Source: an uncultured Pseudanabaenaceae cyanobacterium (GTDB lineage Bacteria; Cyanobacteriota; Cyanobacteriia; PCC-9006; JAAUQQ01). Taken from it: a stretch of DNA of 64,000 nucleotides. Shown here piece after piece: positions 9,800-18,985 of this stretch (the first letter of the stretch is position 1; the number at the start of each line of letters is the position of its first letter). The position numbers and the translations under genes were made by a program. The notes beneath the pieces were generated by a model. That model worked only from the letters and a program-made list of their open reading frames with translations, ran no database searches and was not told where the DNA came from. The stretch is from contig CALLAT010000060.1 in the NCBI GenBank assembly GCA_938002085.1, forward strand, positions 1-64,000. Direction: 5' to 3'.

Positions 9800-10291
9800 A
9801 TGTCAAAATTTGAAGCCGCCGCCGAGGCCTACCGCACCTTCACCGACAACTTCAACAGCATCGTCCTCAGCACCGTCAGCGCCGACGGCATTCCCAACGC
9901 CAGCTACGCCCCCTGCGTCATCGACAAAGCCCGCAACATCTACATCTACGTCAGCGGCCTCTCCACCCACACCCAGAACCTCAACGCCGTCCCCAAAGCC
10001 AGCATCCTCTTCCTCGAAGACGAACAAGACACCCAACAAATCTTCGCCCGCAAACGCCTCAGCTACGACTGCACCGCCAGCCTCATCCCCGCCAGTGATC
10101 CCGAATGGACCCAAGTCGCCGACCAATTTGAGCACCGTTTTGGAAAGATGGTCGAGCTACTCCGCAGCCTGCCTGATTTCCGGATCTTTAAGCTGACGCC
10201 TACGAAGGGTCGGTTTGTGGTGGGCTTTGGGTCGGCCTTTGCCGTGGATGCCAGTGACTTGACGAAGTTGGTGCATATCAAAGGCTCATGA
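9800..10291 (+). CDS. HugZ-like pyridoxamine 5'-phosphate oxidase-fold protein
   Basis: 163 residues of the split-barrel flavin/heme-binding fold, closest in pattern to HugZ-family heme-utilisation proteins: FNSIVLSTVSADGIPNASYA, IYVSGLSTHTQNL, GRFVVGFGSAF. The role is probably heme or flavin binding, possibly heme degradation; PNPOx activity is less likely. The first ~310 bases are extremely C-rich and G-poor in all codon positions that allow it. After about 10,120 the gene abruptly changes to G/T-rich codons, so the gene itself is a composition mosaic. Confidence 0.8.
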   Translation: MSKFEAAAEAYRTFTDNFNSIVLSTVSADGIPNASYAPCVIDKARNIYIYVSGLSTHTQNLNAVPKASILFLEDEQDTQQIFARKRLSYDCTASLIPASDPEWTQVADQFEHRFGKMVELLRSLPDFRIFKLTPTKGRFVVGFGSAFAVDASDLTKLVHIKGS

Positions 10292-10295
10292 GCCC

Positions 10296-10522
10296 ACAGC
10301 CTCCTCTTCCCCTAGCCCCTACTCCTGAAGGAGCAGGGGGACCGAGCCCAAGGTTTAAACCTGCCGTAAGCCCCAGCACTTTGATCCGCGTAAGCGGTAG
10401 CCTCAAACCAACAGCCTCCTCTTCCCCTAGCCCCTACTCCTGAAGGAGCAGGGGGACCGATCCCAAGGCTTAAACCTGCCGTAAGCCCCAGCACTTTGAT
10501 CCGCGTAAGCGGTAGCCCAAAC
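10296..10522. repeat. two-copy tandem repeat, period 115 bp, each with a hairpin
   Basis: The unit starting ACAGCCTCCTCTTCC at 10296 recurs at 10411 with only a few substitutions and ends near 10522. Each unit contains the imperfect palindrome CCCCTACTCC-TGAA-GGAGCAGGGG. Lying directly behind the HugZ-like gene, the hairpins could block transcription or exonucleases, though no T-run follows. A minus-strand frame through it (10312-10590) merely translates the repeat twice. Confidence 0.85.
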
Positions 10523-10605
10523 GTCACGACCAGCCCAGAGAAACGCACGTCAACCTGCAATCTCCTCATCCTAGAAGTCATGAGCCGCAAGGTTCAGGGG
10601 GTTAA

Positions 10606-10665
10606 CCCGTCTGGGGGATAATCCCCCAATCGGCGGGAGTTTGAGGGCAGGGCCCTCAAGGCTGC
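10606..10665 (+). repeat. dispersed intergenic repeat, copy 1
   Basis: The segment containing GGGGGATAATCCCCC and ATCGGCGGGAGTTTGAGGG, ending CTCAAGGC, recurs inverted at 22908-22998. The second copy has an extra ~30 bases between the two blocks. It is likely a non-coding mobile or REP-like element. Confidence 0.6.
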
Positions 10666-10705
10666 TGGATTTGCCGCTTGCCTCTTAGCAAGCCCAGCTG
10701 AAGCA

Positions 10706-11614
10706 TCAACCCACCGCCCGCTGCACCAACCAAAGCACCACCGGCAAACTCCCAAAACTCAACACCGTCGACAACACGATCGCCCGCGCCACCCGCTCCA
10801 CATCACCCCCCAACTCCGCCACCCAAATCACCGAACTCACCGCCACCGGCATCGCCGCCTGAACCACCAACACCTGCAACTCCAACCCCGACAACCGCAA
10901 CAGACACCCCACCCCAAACGCCACCAACGGCGACACCCCCAACCGCAACCCCGCCGCCACCAACTCCGCCCGACCCAGCGCAAACCGAGTCCTCGCCAAC
11001 TGAATCCCCAACGTCACCAGGGCCAACGGAATCGCCGCCTCCCCCATCATCACCAAACTGCGCTCCAACGCCACCGGCAGTTGCAACACCAATAACTGCA
11101 ATCCCACCCCCGCCACCGTCGCCCAAACAATCGGCAATCGCAAACTAAACCGGAGTCCCTGGGCCAGCCCCTCACCCCGCAACGTCACCGGCCCCACCAT
11201 CGCCACCATCAACGCCGCAGCCACCATATAAACGATCGCCCGCTCCAACCCCGCCTCCCCCAAAGCAAACAACACAAACGGCAACCCCATATTGCCCGTA
11301 TTGCTAAACAGCGTCGTCGCCACCAAGCTCTTCTGCTCATTCGCCGTCCAGTGGCAGATCCGAGCCGTGGCGATCGCCACCCCATACAGCAGCACCGACG
11401 TCAGCCCCACCCCCGCCACCAAGCCCACCGCACTCGAAACGTCCAAGCTAGAATCCTGAAGACCCGTCAGGACCAGCGCCGGAAACAGCACATAGAGATT
11501 CAACCGCGACAGGGTCTTAATCTCTAGCTCAAAACAACGACCGACAATCACCCCCGCCAACGCCACCAGGGCAATGGGTAAAATAGCAGCGCGAAGAATT
11601 TCCATTTTTTCCAT
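10706..11614 (-). CDS. AEC-family transporter (auxin efflux carrier type)
   Basis: 302 residues with about ten membrane helices. N-terminal features are ILPIALVALAGVIVGRCFEL and LNLYVLFPALVLTGL; SNTGNMGLPFVLFALGEAGL is the family's glycine-rich unwound helix. The bacterial homologues transport organic acids or amino acids, and the substrate here is unknown. The plus strand over the 3' two thirds is strikingly C-rich and G-poor, as in the oppositely oriented HugZ-like gene beside it. An in-frame Met three codons later is an equally good start. Confidence 0.87.
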   Translation of the reverse strand: MEKMEILRAAILPIALVALAGVIVGRCFELEIKTLSRLNLYVLFPALVLTGLQDSSLDVSSAVGLVAGVGLTSVLLYGVAIATARICHWTANEQKSLVATTLFSNTGNMGLPFVLFALGEAGLERAIVYMVAAALMVAMVGPVTLRGEGLAQGLRFSLRLPIVWATVAGVGLQLLVLQLPVALERSLVMMGEAAIPLALVTLGIQLARTRFALGRAELVAAGLRLGVSPLVAFGVGCLLRLSGLELQVLVVQAAMPVAVSSVIWVAELGGDVERVARAIVLSTVLSFGSLPVVLWLVQRAVG

Positions 11615-11729
11615 CAGCGGAGCATGGCCAAAAGCGTAGAGGAGAGGGAACTACTCAGTTCCCTCTCCTCTACGCCCATCCCACTATGGCATTGCCCTAG
11701 ACGCTTCTGCCTCTTGAGCAGTCTTGAGC

Positions 11730-13652
11730 CTAAGCGATCGCCTGTTGCTCCACTCGCCCTAACCACTGATTCATCTCGTGACTGGACAGAGGCTTGGAGA
11801 AGTAATAACCCTGGCCATAGGTGCAGCCCATTATCTTGAGTTGTGCTAGCACCTCCTCTGTCTCAACTCCCTCAGCCACGGTGTCCATCCCAAAGTCTCT
11901 GGCCAGATTGACGGCGGCCTTGATGATACGTAAATCGTGATCGTTGGGAGCAGCATTGCTAGTAGAAGTGCTAGACTCCTCCGCAGCACTTTTAACGGGA
12001 GGCGTCATAAAGCAGCGATCAATCTTGAGCGTATCTACCGGAAAGCGATGGAGATAACTTAGGGAAGAGTAGCCTGTGCCAAAGTCATCGATCGCTAGCT
12101 CGATGCGACGCTGCTTGAGCCCTGCCAAGACGGTTTGGGCCGAGTCCGCATTCTCCATCAGAGCGGTTTCTGTGATTTCGAATTTGAGGCGATCGCCCTG
12201 CAAGCCCGTGCTCTCTAAAATCTCGTCTAGTGCGGGAATTAAATTGTTGCAGGAAAACTGCTTGACCGAGAGATTGATGCTCATTTTCCAAGGCTTTTGG
12301 TATAGCGGGAATGCCGGATCCTGAGCACAAATTTCCCACTGGCGAGCCTGGCGGCAGGCTTCCTCCAAGACCCATTGGCCAATGGGAATAATCAATCCGG
12401 TTTCTTCCGCAATGGGAATGAAGTCGTCGGGAGAGACCCAGCCATGTTTGGGATGGTGCCAGCGAATCAGCGCTTCAAACCCCGCCACCGATTCGCTCTC
12501 CCCTTGGATATCCATAATGGGCTGGTAGACCAGCGCAAACTCCTGCTCCCGGATCGCCCGACGCATTTGATGTTCTAACTGAAGGCGGCGTAAAGCCCGC
12601 TGGTGCATCTTGGGATGGAAGGCTTGGGAGTGAGCTTTGCCCTGGGCCTTGGCCTGATACAGGGCCGTATCTACATCCCGCAAAATATCTTCAGGTTGGT
12701 CATAGCGCTGCTCACCCAGAGCAACCCCAATGCTTACCGTGATATACAGCTCATGACCTGAGAGGTAGAAGGGTTGACTGAGCTGCTCCAGAATTTGTTC
12801 GGTGAGGGTTTCCACTTGTAGGGGACAAGCAATGTGACGCAGCAACACCATGAACTCGTCACCGCCGGGACGGAAGAGCTTTCCATCGGGGGGCAGGATT
12901 CCGGCGAGGCGCTGGGCAATGGCCATCAGCAATTGGTCTCCCATGGCATGACCGAGGGAGTCATTGACCAGCTTGAAGCGATCGCAGTCCAGGAACAGTA
13001 CGGCAAACTGGTAATCCGGCTGGGTTTTACTCAGCTCTAAAGCTGCTTCAATTTCTGTGAGCAGATAGGTTCGGTTCGGTAAATCAGTCAGATCATCATG
13101 GAACGCCTTGTGGCGTAGTTCTTCCTGGGCCGACTGGCGCTGGCGTACCTCTTCTTCCAGGGAAGCGTTGGCTGACTGTAGCTGGCAGGTACGCTCTTCC
13201 ACGCGCTGTTCTAGCTCTTGGTTGAGCTGAACGACCTCTGCCCGAGCAGCAGTGAGGTTGAGCTGATTCGCGACACGTACCAGCACTTCCGAAATCTCAA
13301 ATGGCTTTGTGATGTAGTCCACGCCACCGGAAGAAAATGCAGTGACCTTATCAAAGACATCATTGAGGGCGCTGATGAAAATAACAGGAATGTTTTGGGT
13401 GACAGGATCTGTCTTTAGTTGCTTGCACACCTCATATCCATTGATGTCCGGCATCGTTATGTCCAGCAAAATCAGGTCTGGCTGGAACCCCTGAACTGCC
13501 TGGAGAGCAATCTTGCCACTCACGGCCCGTCGCACCTCGTATTGTTCCGCTGACAGCATGGTGGTCAAGAGATTTAGGTTGTCGATTTTGTCATCGACAA
13601 TAAGAATCTTGGCGCTGCTTTTAGGGCTTAAGTGGGAAGACGTGAAGACCAT
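11730..13652 (-). CDS. response regulator REC-GGDEF-EAL
   Basis: 640 residues. The receiver domain (~15-135) has phospho-acceptor Asp64 (ILLDITMPD) and Lys in YITKPFE. A coiled linker follows, then GGDEF (intact at 263-267, with no RxxD inhibition site upstream), then EAL (E393-A394-L395, with DDFGTGYSSLSYL intact). Both cyclase and phosphodiesterase signatures are complete, so it could be bifunctional, with the net direction set by phosphorylation. It lies 132 bases downstream of the large hybrid kinase on the same strand, its probable partner. Cytoplasmic. Confidence 0.92.
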   Translation of the reverse strand: MVFTSSHLSPKSSAKILIVDDKIDNLNLLTTMLSAEQYEVRRAVSGKIALQAVQGFQPDLILLDITMPDINGYEVCKQLKTDPVTQNIPVIFISALNDVFDKVTAFSSGGVDYITKPFEISEVLVRVANQLNLTAARAEVVQLNQELEQRVEERTCQLQSANASLEEEVRQRQSAQEELRHKAFHDDLTDLPNRTYLLTEIEAALELSKTQPDYQFAVLFLDCDRFKLVNDSLGHAMGDQLLMAIAQRLAGILPPDGKLFRPGGDEFMVLLRHIACPLQVETLTEQILEQLSQPFYLSGHELYITVSIGVALGEQRYDQPEDILRDVDTALYQAKAQGKAHSQAFHPKMHQRALRRLQLEHQMRRAIREQEFALVYQPIMDIQGESESVAGFEALIRWHHPKHGWVSPDDFIPIAEETGLIIPIGQWVLEEACRQARQWEICAQDPAFPLYQKPWKMSINLSVKQFSCNNLIPALDEILESTGLQGDRLKFEITETALMENADSAQTVLAGLKQRRIELAIDDFGTGYSSLSYLHRFPVDTLKIDRCFMTPPVKSAAEESSTSTSNAAPNDHDLRIIKAAVNLARDFGMDTVAEGVETEEVLAQLKIMGCTYGQGYYFSKPLSSHEMNQWLGRVEQQAIA

Positions 13653-13784
13653 GGTGAAAAAGCGGTGCGGTTAATAATGAAGACTGGCAAAGAAGCGGAG
13701 CCCAAGGTGGGTTTAGGCTTGGTAGAGGCTGATAGGAGCAAAGCGTTGGAGCCAAGGCTGAACAAAGCACTGAACTCAAAGGGT

Positions 13785-16700
13785 TTAGGTCGAATTTTGA
13801 AAAGGCTTCTGGAGTAGCTCCGCAATCTTGTCGAGGCGTAGCATTTGGGACCAATTCTGTAGCATCAGTTTGAGCTGTTCATGCTCTGGAGCAATGGCAT
13901 TAATCTGTTGCTGGACTCCCTCTTCGTCCAATGTGATGGCTGCATGGTAAAGGGCGTCTTGCCAGCTTGCCCCCATGGTTTGGCATTGCTGCTGGAGATT
14001 GGCTTGTTCCAGCTCGCTCAGATTTACGCTGACTTCGGGTAAGCTCTCGGTCTGGGTCTCTATGCTTTCGTAGCAATATTGGGTGCCCAGATACTGGGTG
14101 ATTTTTTCGAAGATGAAATTTTCCTGGAAGGGCTTACGAATGAAATCATCAAAGCCAGCCTCTAGCGTTAGGTTTCTAGTTTCTTCGAAGGCACTGGCTG
14201 TGAGGGCGAGGATGTAAGTCTCACGATCTTGGGAGGGGATTAAGTCTAAAGTTGTTGACACATCTAAGGAGTCACCTGCTCCACCCTCTGGGTTACTTTG
14301 GACGATTCCTGCAGAAGTTTGCAGTGTGAGTGCCCGCTGCTCTGCTTCCAACAGTCTGATCTGGCGGGTCGCTTCAAAGCCATCCATAACCGGCATCTGT
14401 AAGTCCATCCAAATCAAATGGGGCTTCCAGTCTTTCCATTGCGCGATCGCAGCTTCGCCATTTTCTGCAGTTCGTACCGAGAAGCCCACGCATTCCAACA
14501 GCTGGGTGAGCAGCGTTCGATTTTCAAGGCGATCCTCTACCACTAGAAGTCGATAATTCGGTTGGTCGGGAGCGACATGGCTGACGCGCTGATCCTTGGG
14601 AGAACTGGAGATTTTGCCGACCACTGGCGGCACCACGATTGAAAACTGGGCTGTGGTCCCTCGACTCTCCTGACTTTCTAGGGTGAGATCACCCCCCATT
14701 AATTGAACAAATTCGCGGCTAATGGCTAGCCCTAGACCTGTTCCTTCCTGGGCCTGGCGGCCGCTGTCCGTTTGGGAAAAGGCATCAAATAGTTGGTCCA
14801 TTTCTTGGGCAACGATGCCCTGACCTGTATCTGAGACGGAAAGCCACAGCTCTACAGGGGCGCTGGACAGACTGGTCATCGGGTTGAGACGGACTGCCTT
14901 GCCCTTCCACAGCTTGAGCGTAATGCTGCCCTGGTGGGTGAATTTGAGACTATTGCTCACCAGGTTCATTAGAATCTGACGCAGCTTGCGCTCATCGCTG
15001 TGAATATATTGAGGAACAGATTCGTCTCGCTCAAGCTTGAGCTCTAGTCCTTTGGATTTGGCTTTGAGACGAAACATTTCATAGACCGAGCCACAGAGGG
15101 CATGGATGTCGAAATCAGTTTCATGGAGAACCATGCTGCCGGCTTCGATTTTGGACATGTCCAGGACATCGTTAATCAGAGAGAGTAGATGGGCCCCGCT
15201 GCGATTAATAATGTTCAGTGTCTTTTTTTGATCCCTTGTGGCGCTTGGATCTCGATGCATGAGCTGGCTGAAGCCTAGAATGGCGTTGAGGGGAGTGCGC
15301 AGTTCATGGCTCATGTTGGCCAGGAAGCTTCCCTTGGCCTGGTTGGCCGAATCGGCTTTTTCCTTCGCGGTTTTGAGTTGCTTCAGCAATTCTGCCTGTT
15401 GGAAGGCAACCCCTAACTGGCCAGAGATACGTTCTAGAGAGCTTAGATCTTCAAATTTCCACTGGCGGGGGCCGCTCTGTTGGTAGGCGCCCATCAGCCC
15501 CCAAAGCTGATCGCCGACAAAGATGGGGACCACGATAAAGGCACTAATGCCCTGTTGGGCAAAACATTGAATATGCTCGTCGGAATAGTCTGATTCGTAG
15601 ATGTCTGCGACTACGACACTTTCGCCATTGCGATAGCGGCCCCCTTGGTTTCGTTGTAGGTTGCGATCAACAAAGGTGCGAACAGGCTGGCTTTGTTTGA
15701 AGGCTGGCAAGGCTGGGTCGTAGGATTCGTGGGCAATTTCCCGATGCCAGTTCGGGAGGAAGCGATAGATTAAAACGCGATCGCATTGCAGCAGGCTACG
15801 GGCTTCCTCGGTAGTGGTGGCCAGAATCTTGGTAATATCTCGCGTCTTATGGATTTGCTGAATAACTCGGGAAACGATCCTTTCCCGTTCCGCGATGCGA
15901 GATTGCTGCTTTTTCTGGCGCTGGACCGTTTCTAAAACATGTTGAAGTCGTTCTGATCTCTGTTGGGCTTGGCTCAGCAGATCAGCTTGTTGAATGGCAA
16001 TGCTGAGCTGTAACGTGAGAGCCTGAACAAAGCTGACTTCTGACTCTTGCCATTGACGCGGATTGGAGCATTGTTGAATATACAACATTCCCCAGGGCTG
16101 GCTAGTCTGAGAATCACCATCACCTCCCATGATGGGCATCGCAATGCTGGCCTGAATTTCTAAGGCTTCGAGTATTGCAATCTCATCATCATTGAGCCCA
16201 GCGTAATAGATATCCTCGAGTAAAACAGGAGTGGTGGGATTATCTGGACTTGCAGAGAGGCAAGAGGGATAGCTTGCCCTAGATGTTTGGGCTTGTGAAG
16301 AATGTTCTTGAGTGGGAGCGAAGGGTTGGCCATCTAGCGACAGCCCAAGGATGGAGCGAAAGGGGGCACTTACCTCTTCAGCGATAAAGCGATCGTGGAG
16401 ATCTTGCGGTAGAGATGGACTGGCATCGCTGTTTTCATCTTGTTTGGAAGACGACTTAAAGCGGAAAATCGCCACACGATCTGCGATGAGTAGTTGACGC
16501 AACTGAGTGACTGCTGTCTGAAAGACTTCTTGGATATCTAGGCTTTGGCGGATCTCTTGGGTGATTTGTCCCAGTAGTAGCGTCTGCTCTAATTTGCTGC
16601 GTAGCGCCGTGGCAGAGCGATGGCGATCCATCGCAACTTGGGTTAATTCCACCGCCTTCGCCATCAGGTTCTGGTCTGTATCACTGGGATATTGAGGTTG

Positions 16701-17591
16701 GCTGTAGTACATCCCCAGCACAGCCACAACTTTCTTCCGCACCAAAATGGGGCAGGCCCAGCAGCCTCGTAGGCCATGCTGAAGTGCTACATCATTGACG
16801 TAGTGAGCATGGGTGTCGGTGGAAATATCCGGCACAATGATGGTGCGCTGACCGTAGGCTGCTGCTGCAAATGCCCCTCCCTGGGGGGTAATTGGCAAAT
16901 CATCCATGGTTTCGATGAAAGCCGGAGATAAGCTGGGGGCTGCCCGGTGTACAAGATGACCACTCATGGAATCCACTGTCATGATCGCGCAGTGGATATT
17001 TCCTGCGAGACGTTCAGTGAGTTCTGCGATCGCGGTCAGGCTCTGGGCGAGGGGAGCGCCATTGACGATCAAATTGAGGATGTTGTTATTGCCATCCAGG
17101 CGAATATGCAAAGCCTTATTTAGGGCGCGCTGTTCCAGCAATGACTGTTGCTGGAGCTGCTCGCGTTCCTTCATTTGGCGTTGCTCGGTGATGTCCCGGC
17201 CCACAAACAAATAGCGATTAACCTCACCTGTGGAAGTTTTGAGAGGGATGACATTGGTGTCGAGCCAATGGTGATCACCATTGCGAGCACAATGGCGAAT
17301 TTCACCGCGCCAGGGTTGCCCTTCTGCAATGGCTTCCCAAAGCTTTTGGGCCTCTGCCTCAGAGCTTAGGTGGGATGCAAATTGACTGTAGGGCTGCCCA
17401 ATCAGTTCTGACGGTTCGTAACCTAGAAGCTCGCAGAGGCATTCATTAATTTCAAGAATTTTGCCTTGAAGATCTGCTAGGGCGACCCCGGAAAATTGAG
17501 ACAAAGCATATTTGTAGGCTTGAAATTCGTCCCCCTGAAGGACGGGGGAGGTAGAGCAGCGTTGGGATGCGGAACTGACAGTGAGGGTCAT
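13785..17591 (-). CDS. hybrid histidine kinase PAS-GAF-GAF-GAF-HisKA-HATPase-REC
   Basis: 1,268 residues, no membrane helix. PAS occupies ~25-140, GAF1 ~175-330, GAF2 ~340-545 and GAF3 ~560-725. HisKA follows with phospho-acceptor His762 ([10 protein letters not shown]), then HATPase ([25 protein letters not shown]), REC with Asp1063 ([12 protein letters not shown]), and a helical tail. GAF2 and GAF3 resemble cyanobacteriochrome GAFs. GAF2 has Cys508 at about the bilin-attachment position but lacks the preceding His ([10 protein letters not shown]). GAF3 has Gln there, so it should not bind a bilin covalently. It likely feeds the REC-GGDEF-EAL gene downstream, linking a small-molecule or light signal to c-di-GMP. 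Confidence 0.92.
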   Translation of the reverse strand: MTLTVSSASQRCSTSPVLQGDEFQAYKYALSQFSGVALADLQGKILEINECLCELLGYEPSELIGQPYSQFASHLSSEAEAQKLWEAIAEGQPWRGEIRHCARNGDHHWLDTNVIPLKTSTGEVNRYLFVGRDITEQRQMKEREQLQQQSLLEQRALNKALHIRLDGNNNILNLIVNGAPLAQSLTAIAELTERLAGNIHCAIMTVDSMSGHLVHRAAPSLSPAFIETMDDLPITPQGGAFAAAAYGQRTIIVPDISTDTHAHYVNDVALQHGLRGCWACPILVRKKVVAVLGMYYSQPQYPSDTDQNLMAKAVELTQVAMDRHRSATALRSKLEQTLLLGQITQEIRQSLDIQEVFQTAVTQLRQLLIADRVAIFRFKSSSKQDENSDASPSLPQDLHDRFIAEEVSAPFRSILGLSLDGQPFAPTQEHSSQAQTSRASYPSCLSASPDNPTTPVLLEDIYYAGLNDDEIAILEALEIQASIAMPIMGGDGDSQTSQPWGMLYIQQCSNPRQWQESEVSFVQALTLQLSIAIQQADLLSQAQQRSERLQHVLETVQRQKKQQSRIAERERIVSRVIQQIHKTRDITKILATTTEEARSLLQCDRVLIYRFLPNWHREIAHESYDPALPAFKQSQPVRTFVDRNLQRNQGGRYRNGESVVVADIYESDYSDEHIQCFAQQGISAFIVVPIFVGDQLWGLMGAYQQSGPRQWKFEDLSSLERISGQLGVAFQQAELLKQLKTAKEKADSANQAKGSFLANMSHELRTPLNAILGFSQLMHRDPSATRDQKKTLNIINRSGAHLLSLINDVLDMSKIEAGSMVLHETDFDIHALCGSVYEMFRLKAKSKGLELKLERDESVPQYIHSDERKLRQILMNLVSNSLKFTHQGSITLKLWKGKAVRLNPMTSLSSAPVELWLSVSDTGQGIVAQEMDQLFDAFSQTDSGRQAQEGTGLGLAISREFVQLMGGDLTLESQESRGTTAQFSIVVPPVVGKISSSPKDQRVSHVAPDQPNYRLLVVEDRLENRTLLTQLLECVGFSVRTAENGEAAIAQWKDWKPHLIWMDLQMPVMDGFEATRQIRLLEAEQRALTLQTSAGIVQSNPEGGAGDSLDVSTTLDLIPSQDRETYILALTASAFEETRNLTLEAGFDDFIRKPFQENFIFEKITQYLGTQYCYESIETQTESLPEVSVNLSELEQANLQQQCQTMGASWQDALYHAAITLDEEGVQQQINAIAPEHEQLKLMLQNWSQMLRLDKIAELLQKPFQNST

Positions 17592-18198
17592 CTCGAAAGG
17601 TTACGGAATAGATAAGCTGGGAGGGCCTTCTGGAGCATCGTGCCGCTTTAGAATTGGGCGGTCTCAGAGTAAAAGACCCTCTATGCACCTCGGTCATGGG
17701 TCTAAACACTCACAAAGTGATTAGACCTACATAATTGACTTTTTTAACCTACTTGCTGATTGTTCCCAGGCCTGAACCTTCGAGCACGTCTTTATTGGGT
17801 TTCTCGTGATTCGGTTGAGGAACCCTGACTTTGAGGCTGTATAGGGTCTAAGCAGTGCAGGGAATGTTCTGCTGAGGCCGTTAGAACTGAATCGGAGAGG
17901 GTAAAAGATAAGGAAGTTTGTAACAGTCGCCTTTGGGGCAGAAGCAATCTTCAGGGACTAAATGTTGGGACTTTGGGGGGCTGGCTAAGCTGCTGTAGGA
18001 GTGGCGACTCATAGAGGCCTGTAACGGTTTCTTGGGGCAAACTCTCTCTCACGTCGGCGCTAAGCCGATGTCGGTGTATATTAAGCAATGTTGCAGGTGT
18101 ACCTCTAGTGGCCAACTGGGTCGGCTCAAGCGAAGGGGCTTGACTCAAGGTTTAATGGGGCGACTGCCGATATTTCATAATTGAGAGGATTTAAGATC
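17592..18198. other. divergent promoter region between hybrid kinase and ferredoxin
   Basis: About 600 bases with no convincing gene; the 65-codon minus-strand frame at 17951-18148 has no supporting features. It holds the nested palindrome at 17699-17727. A TATATT hexamer at 18077-18082, roughly 115 bases upstream of petF, is a possible -10 but lacks a good -35. Confidence 0.4.
17699..17727. promoter_or_regulatory. 29-bp nested palindrome upstream of the kinase gene
   Basis: GGTCTAA-A-CACT-CACAA-AGTG-A-TTAGACC: a 7-bp and a 4-bp arm pair separated by one A/A mismatch. It sits about 110 bases upstream of the kinase start. No T-run follows, so an operator or an mRNA 5' hairpin is more likely than a terminator. 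Confidence 0.4.
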
Positions 18199-18498
18199 AT
18201 GGCGACTTTTAAGGTCACCCTCGTTAACGAAGCCGAAGGCATCAACTCCACGATTGATTGTGCTGATGATCAGTACATCGTCGATGCGGCTGAAGATGCA
18301 GGTCTTGACCTGCCCGTTTCCTGCCGTGCTGGCTCTTGCTCCACCTGCACCGGCAAGCTGACCTCCGGTACCGTGAACCAGGAAGATCAAGCTTTCCTCG
18401 ATGATGATCAAATCGAAGCTGGCTTTGTGATGACTTGCGTGGCTTACCCCACCTCTGATTGCACCATCACCACTCACCAGGAAGATGAGCTGGACTAG
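18199..18498 (+). CDS. petF: plant-type [2Fe-2S] ferredoxin
   Basis: 99 residues, the standard length of photosynthetic ferredoxin I. It carries electrons from photosystem I to FNR and other reductases on the stromal/cytoplasmic face of thylakoids. Cluster ligands are Cys42, Cys47, Cys50 and Cys80 ([10 protein letters not shown] and MTC contexts). The protein is strongly acidic, as expected. The start ATG at 18199 has a GAGAGG ribosome site, and an intrinsic terminator at 18551-18582 makes this a single-gene unit. Confidence 0.97.
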   Translation: MATFKVTLVNEAEGINSTIDCADDQYIVDAAEDAGLDLPVSCRAGSCSTCTGKLTSGTVNQEDQAFLDDDQIEAGFVMTCVAYPTSDCTITTHQEDELD

Positions 18499-18550
18499 TC
18501 GCTACTAGTTGAGTTGGCCTGCGGATGAACCGTTAGGTCGTTTGCAAAGT

Positions 18551-18582
18551 AAAGCCCCCAGGAGAACTCTCCTGGGGGCTTT
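18551..18582 (+). terminator. intrinsic terminator of petF
   Basis: AAAGCCCCCAGGAGA, loop AC, then TCTCCTGGGGGCTTT: a 15-bp perfect stem 52 bases after the petF stop. The 3' T-tract is short. Confidence 0.85.
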
Positions 18583-18654
18583 GTTGATCTAGACCCAGTT
18601 ACAGTTGCTCGGTCTCAGGTCTTTATAGATGGTGTTGAGAAATGCAGAATCCTA

Positions 18655-18915
18655 TTATTCTGTCTCGGGGGATTCTGCGGGGCTGGAGCCTACGGTTTTC
18701 TTGAGCTGGGTGATCGTGGCTTCGATGCCGTGATACAGCTCAAGCCGGTCTGCTTCAGGCAGGGCGGCTAGCTCTGTTTCACTGAGCATGGACTTTGCCA
18801 GCAGAATCAGTAAGCGTTTGGCCTGGTTCTCATCGGCAAATTCGCCTGCTGCACTAATGCGGATAATGCGCTGAATTTCGGCGATGCGTTCGGATAGGGG
18901 AGCTTTTTCGTCCAT
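18655..18915 (-). CDS. small conserved-looking hypothetical protein, 86 aa
   Basis: Not recognised by family. An acidic helical protein (ERIAEIQRIIRISAAGEFA, LLILLAKSMLSETELAALPE) with an Asp/Glu/Ser-rich tail and no membrane segment. It resembles the small cytosolic hypothetical proteins common in cyanobacteria. It stands alone on the minus strand between petF and the iron-binding protein gene. Confidence 0.6.
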   Translation of the reverse strand: MDEKAPLSERIAEIQRIIRISAAGEFADENQAKRLLILLAKSMLSETELAALPEADRLELYHGIEATITQLKKTVGSSPAESPETE

Positions 18916-18985
18916 GGGAGGCAGGGAAGGGGCGATCGCTATTTTATCTAGATATTGCCTAGGAAAAGGGCGATCGCCGAACCCT

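Noticed and set aside
9803-10135. 110-codon minus-strand frame antisense to the HugZ-like gene.
   Set aside because: Gly/Val/Ala/Glu-only composition is the mirror of C-ending codons on the real gene; a composition artefact. The same applies to 1312-1662 and 10803-11126.
10312-10590. 92-codon minus-strand frame.
   Set aside because: It is a translation of the 115-bp tandem repeat, giving the same peptide twice with no conservation expected.
17951-18148. 65-codon minus-strand frame upstream of petF.
   Set aside because: No ribosome site or motif; lies in a promoter region.
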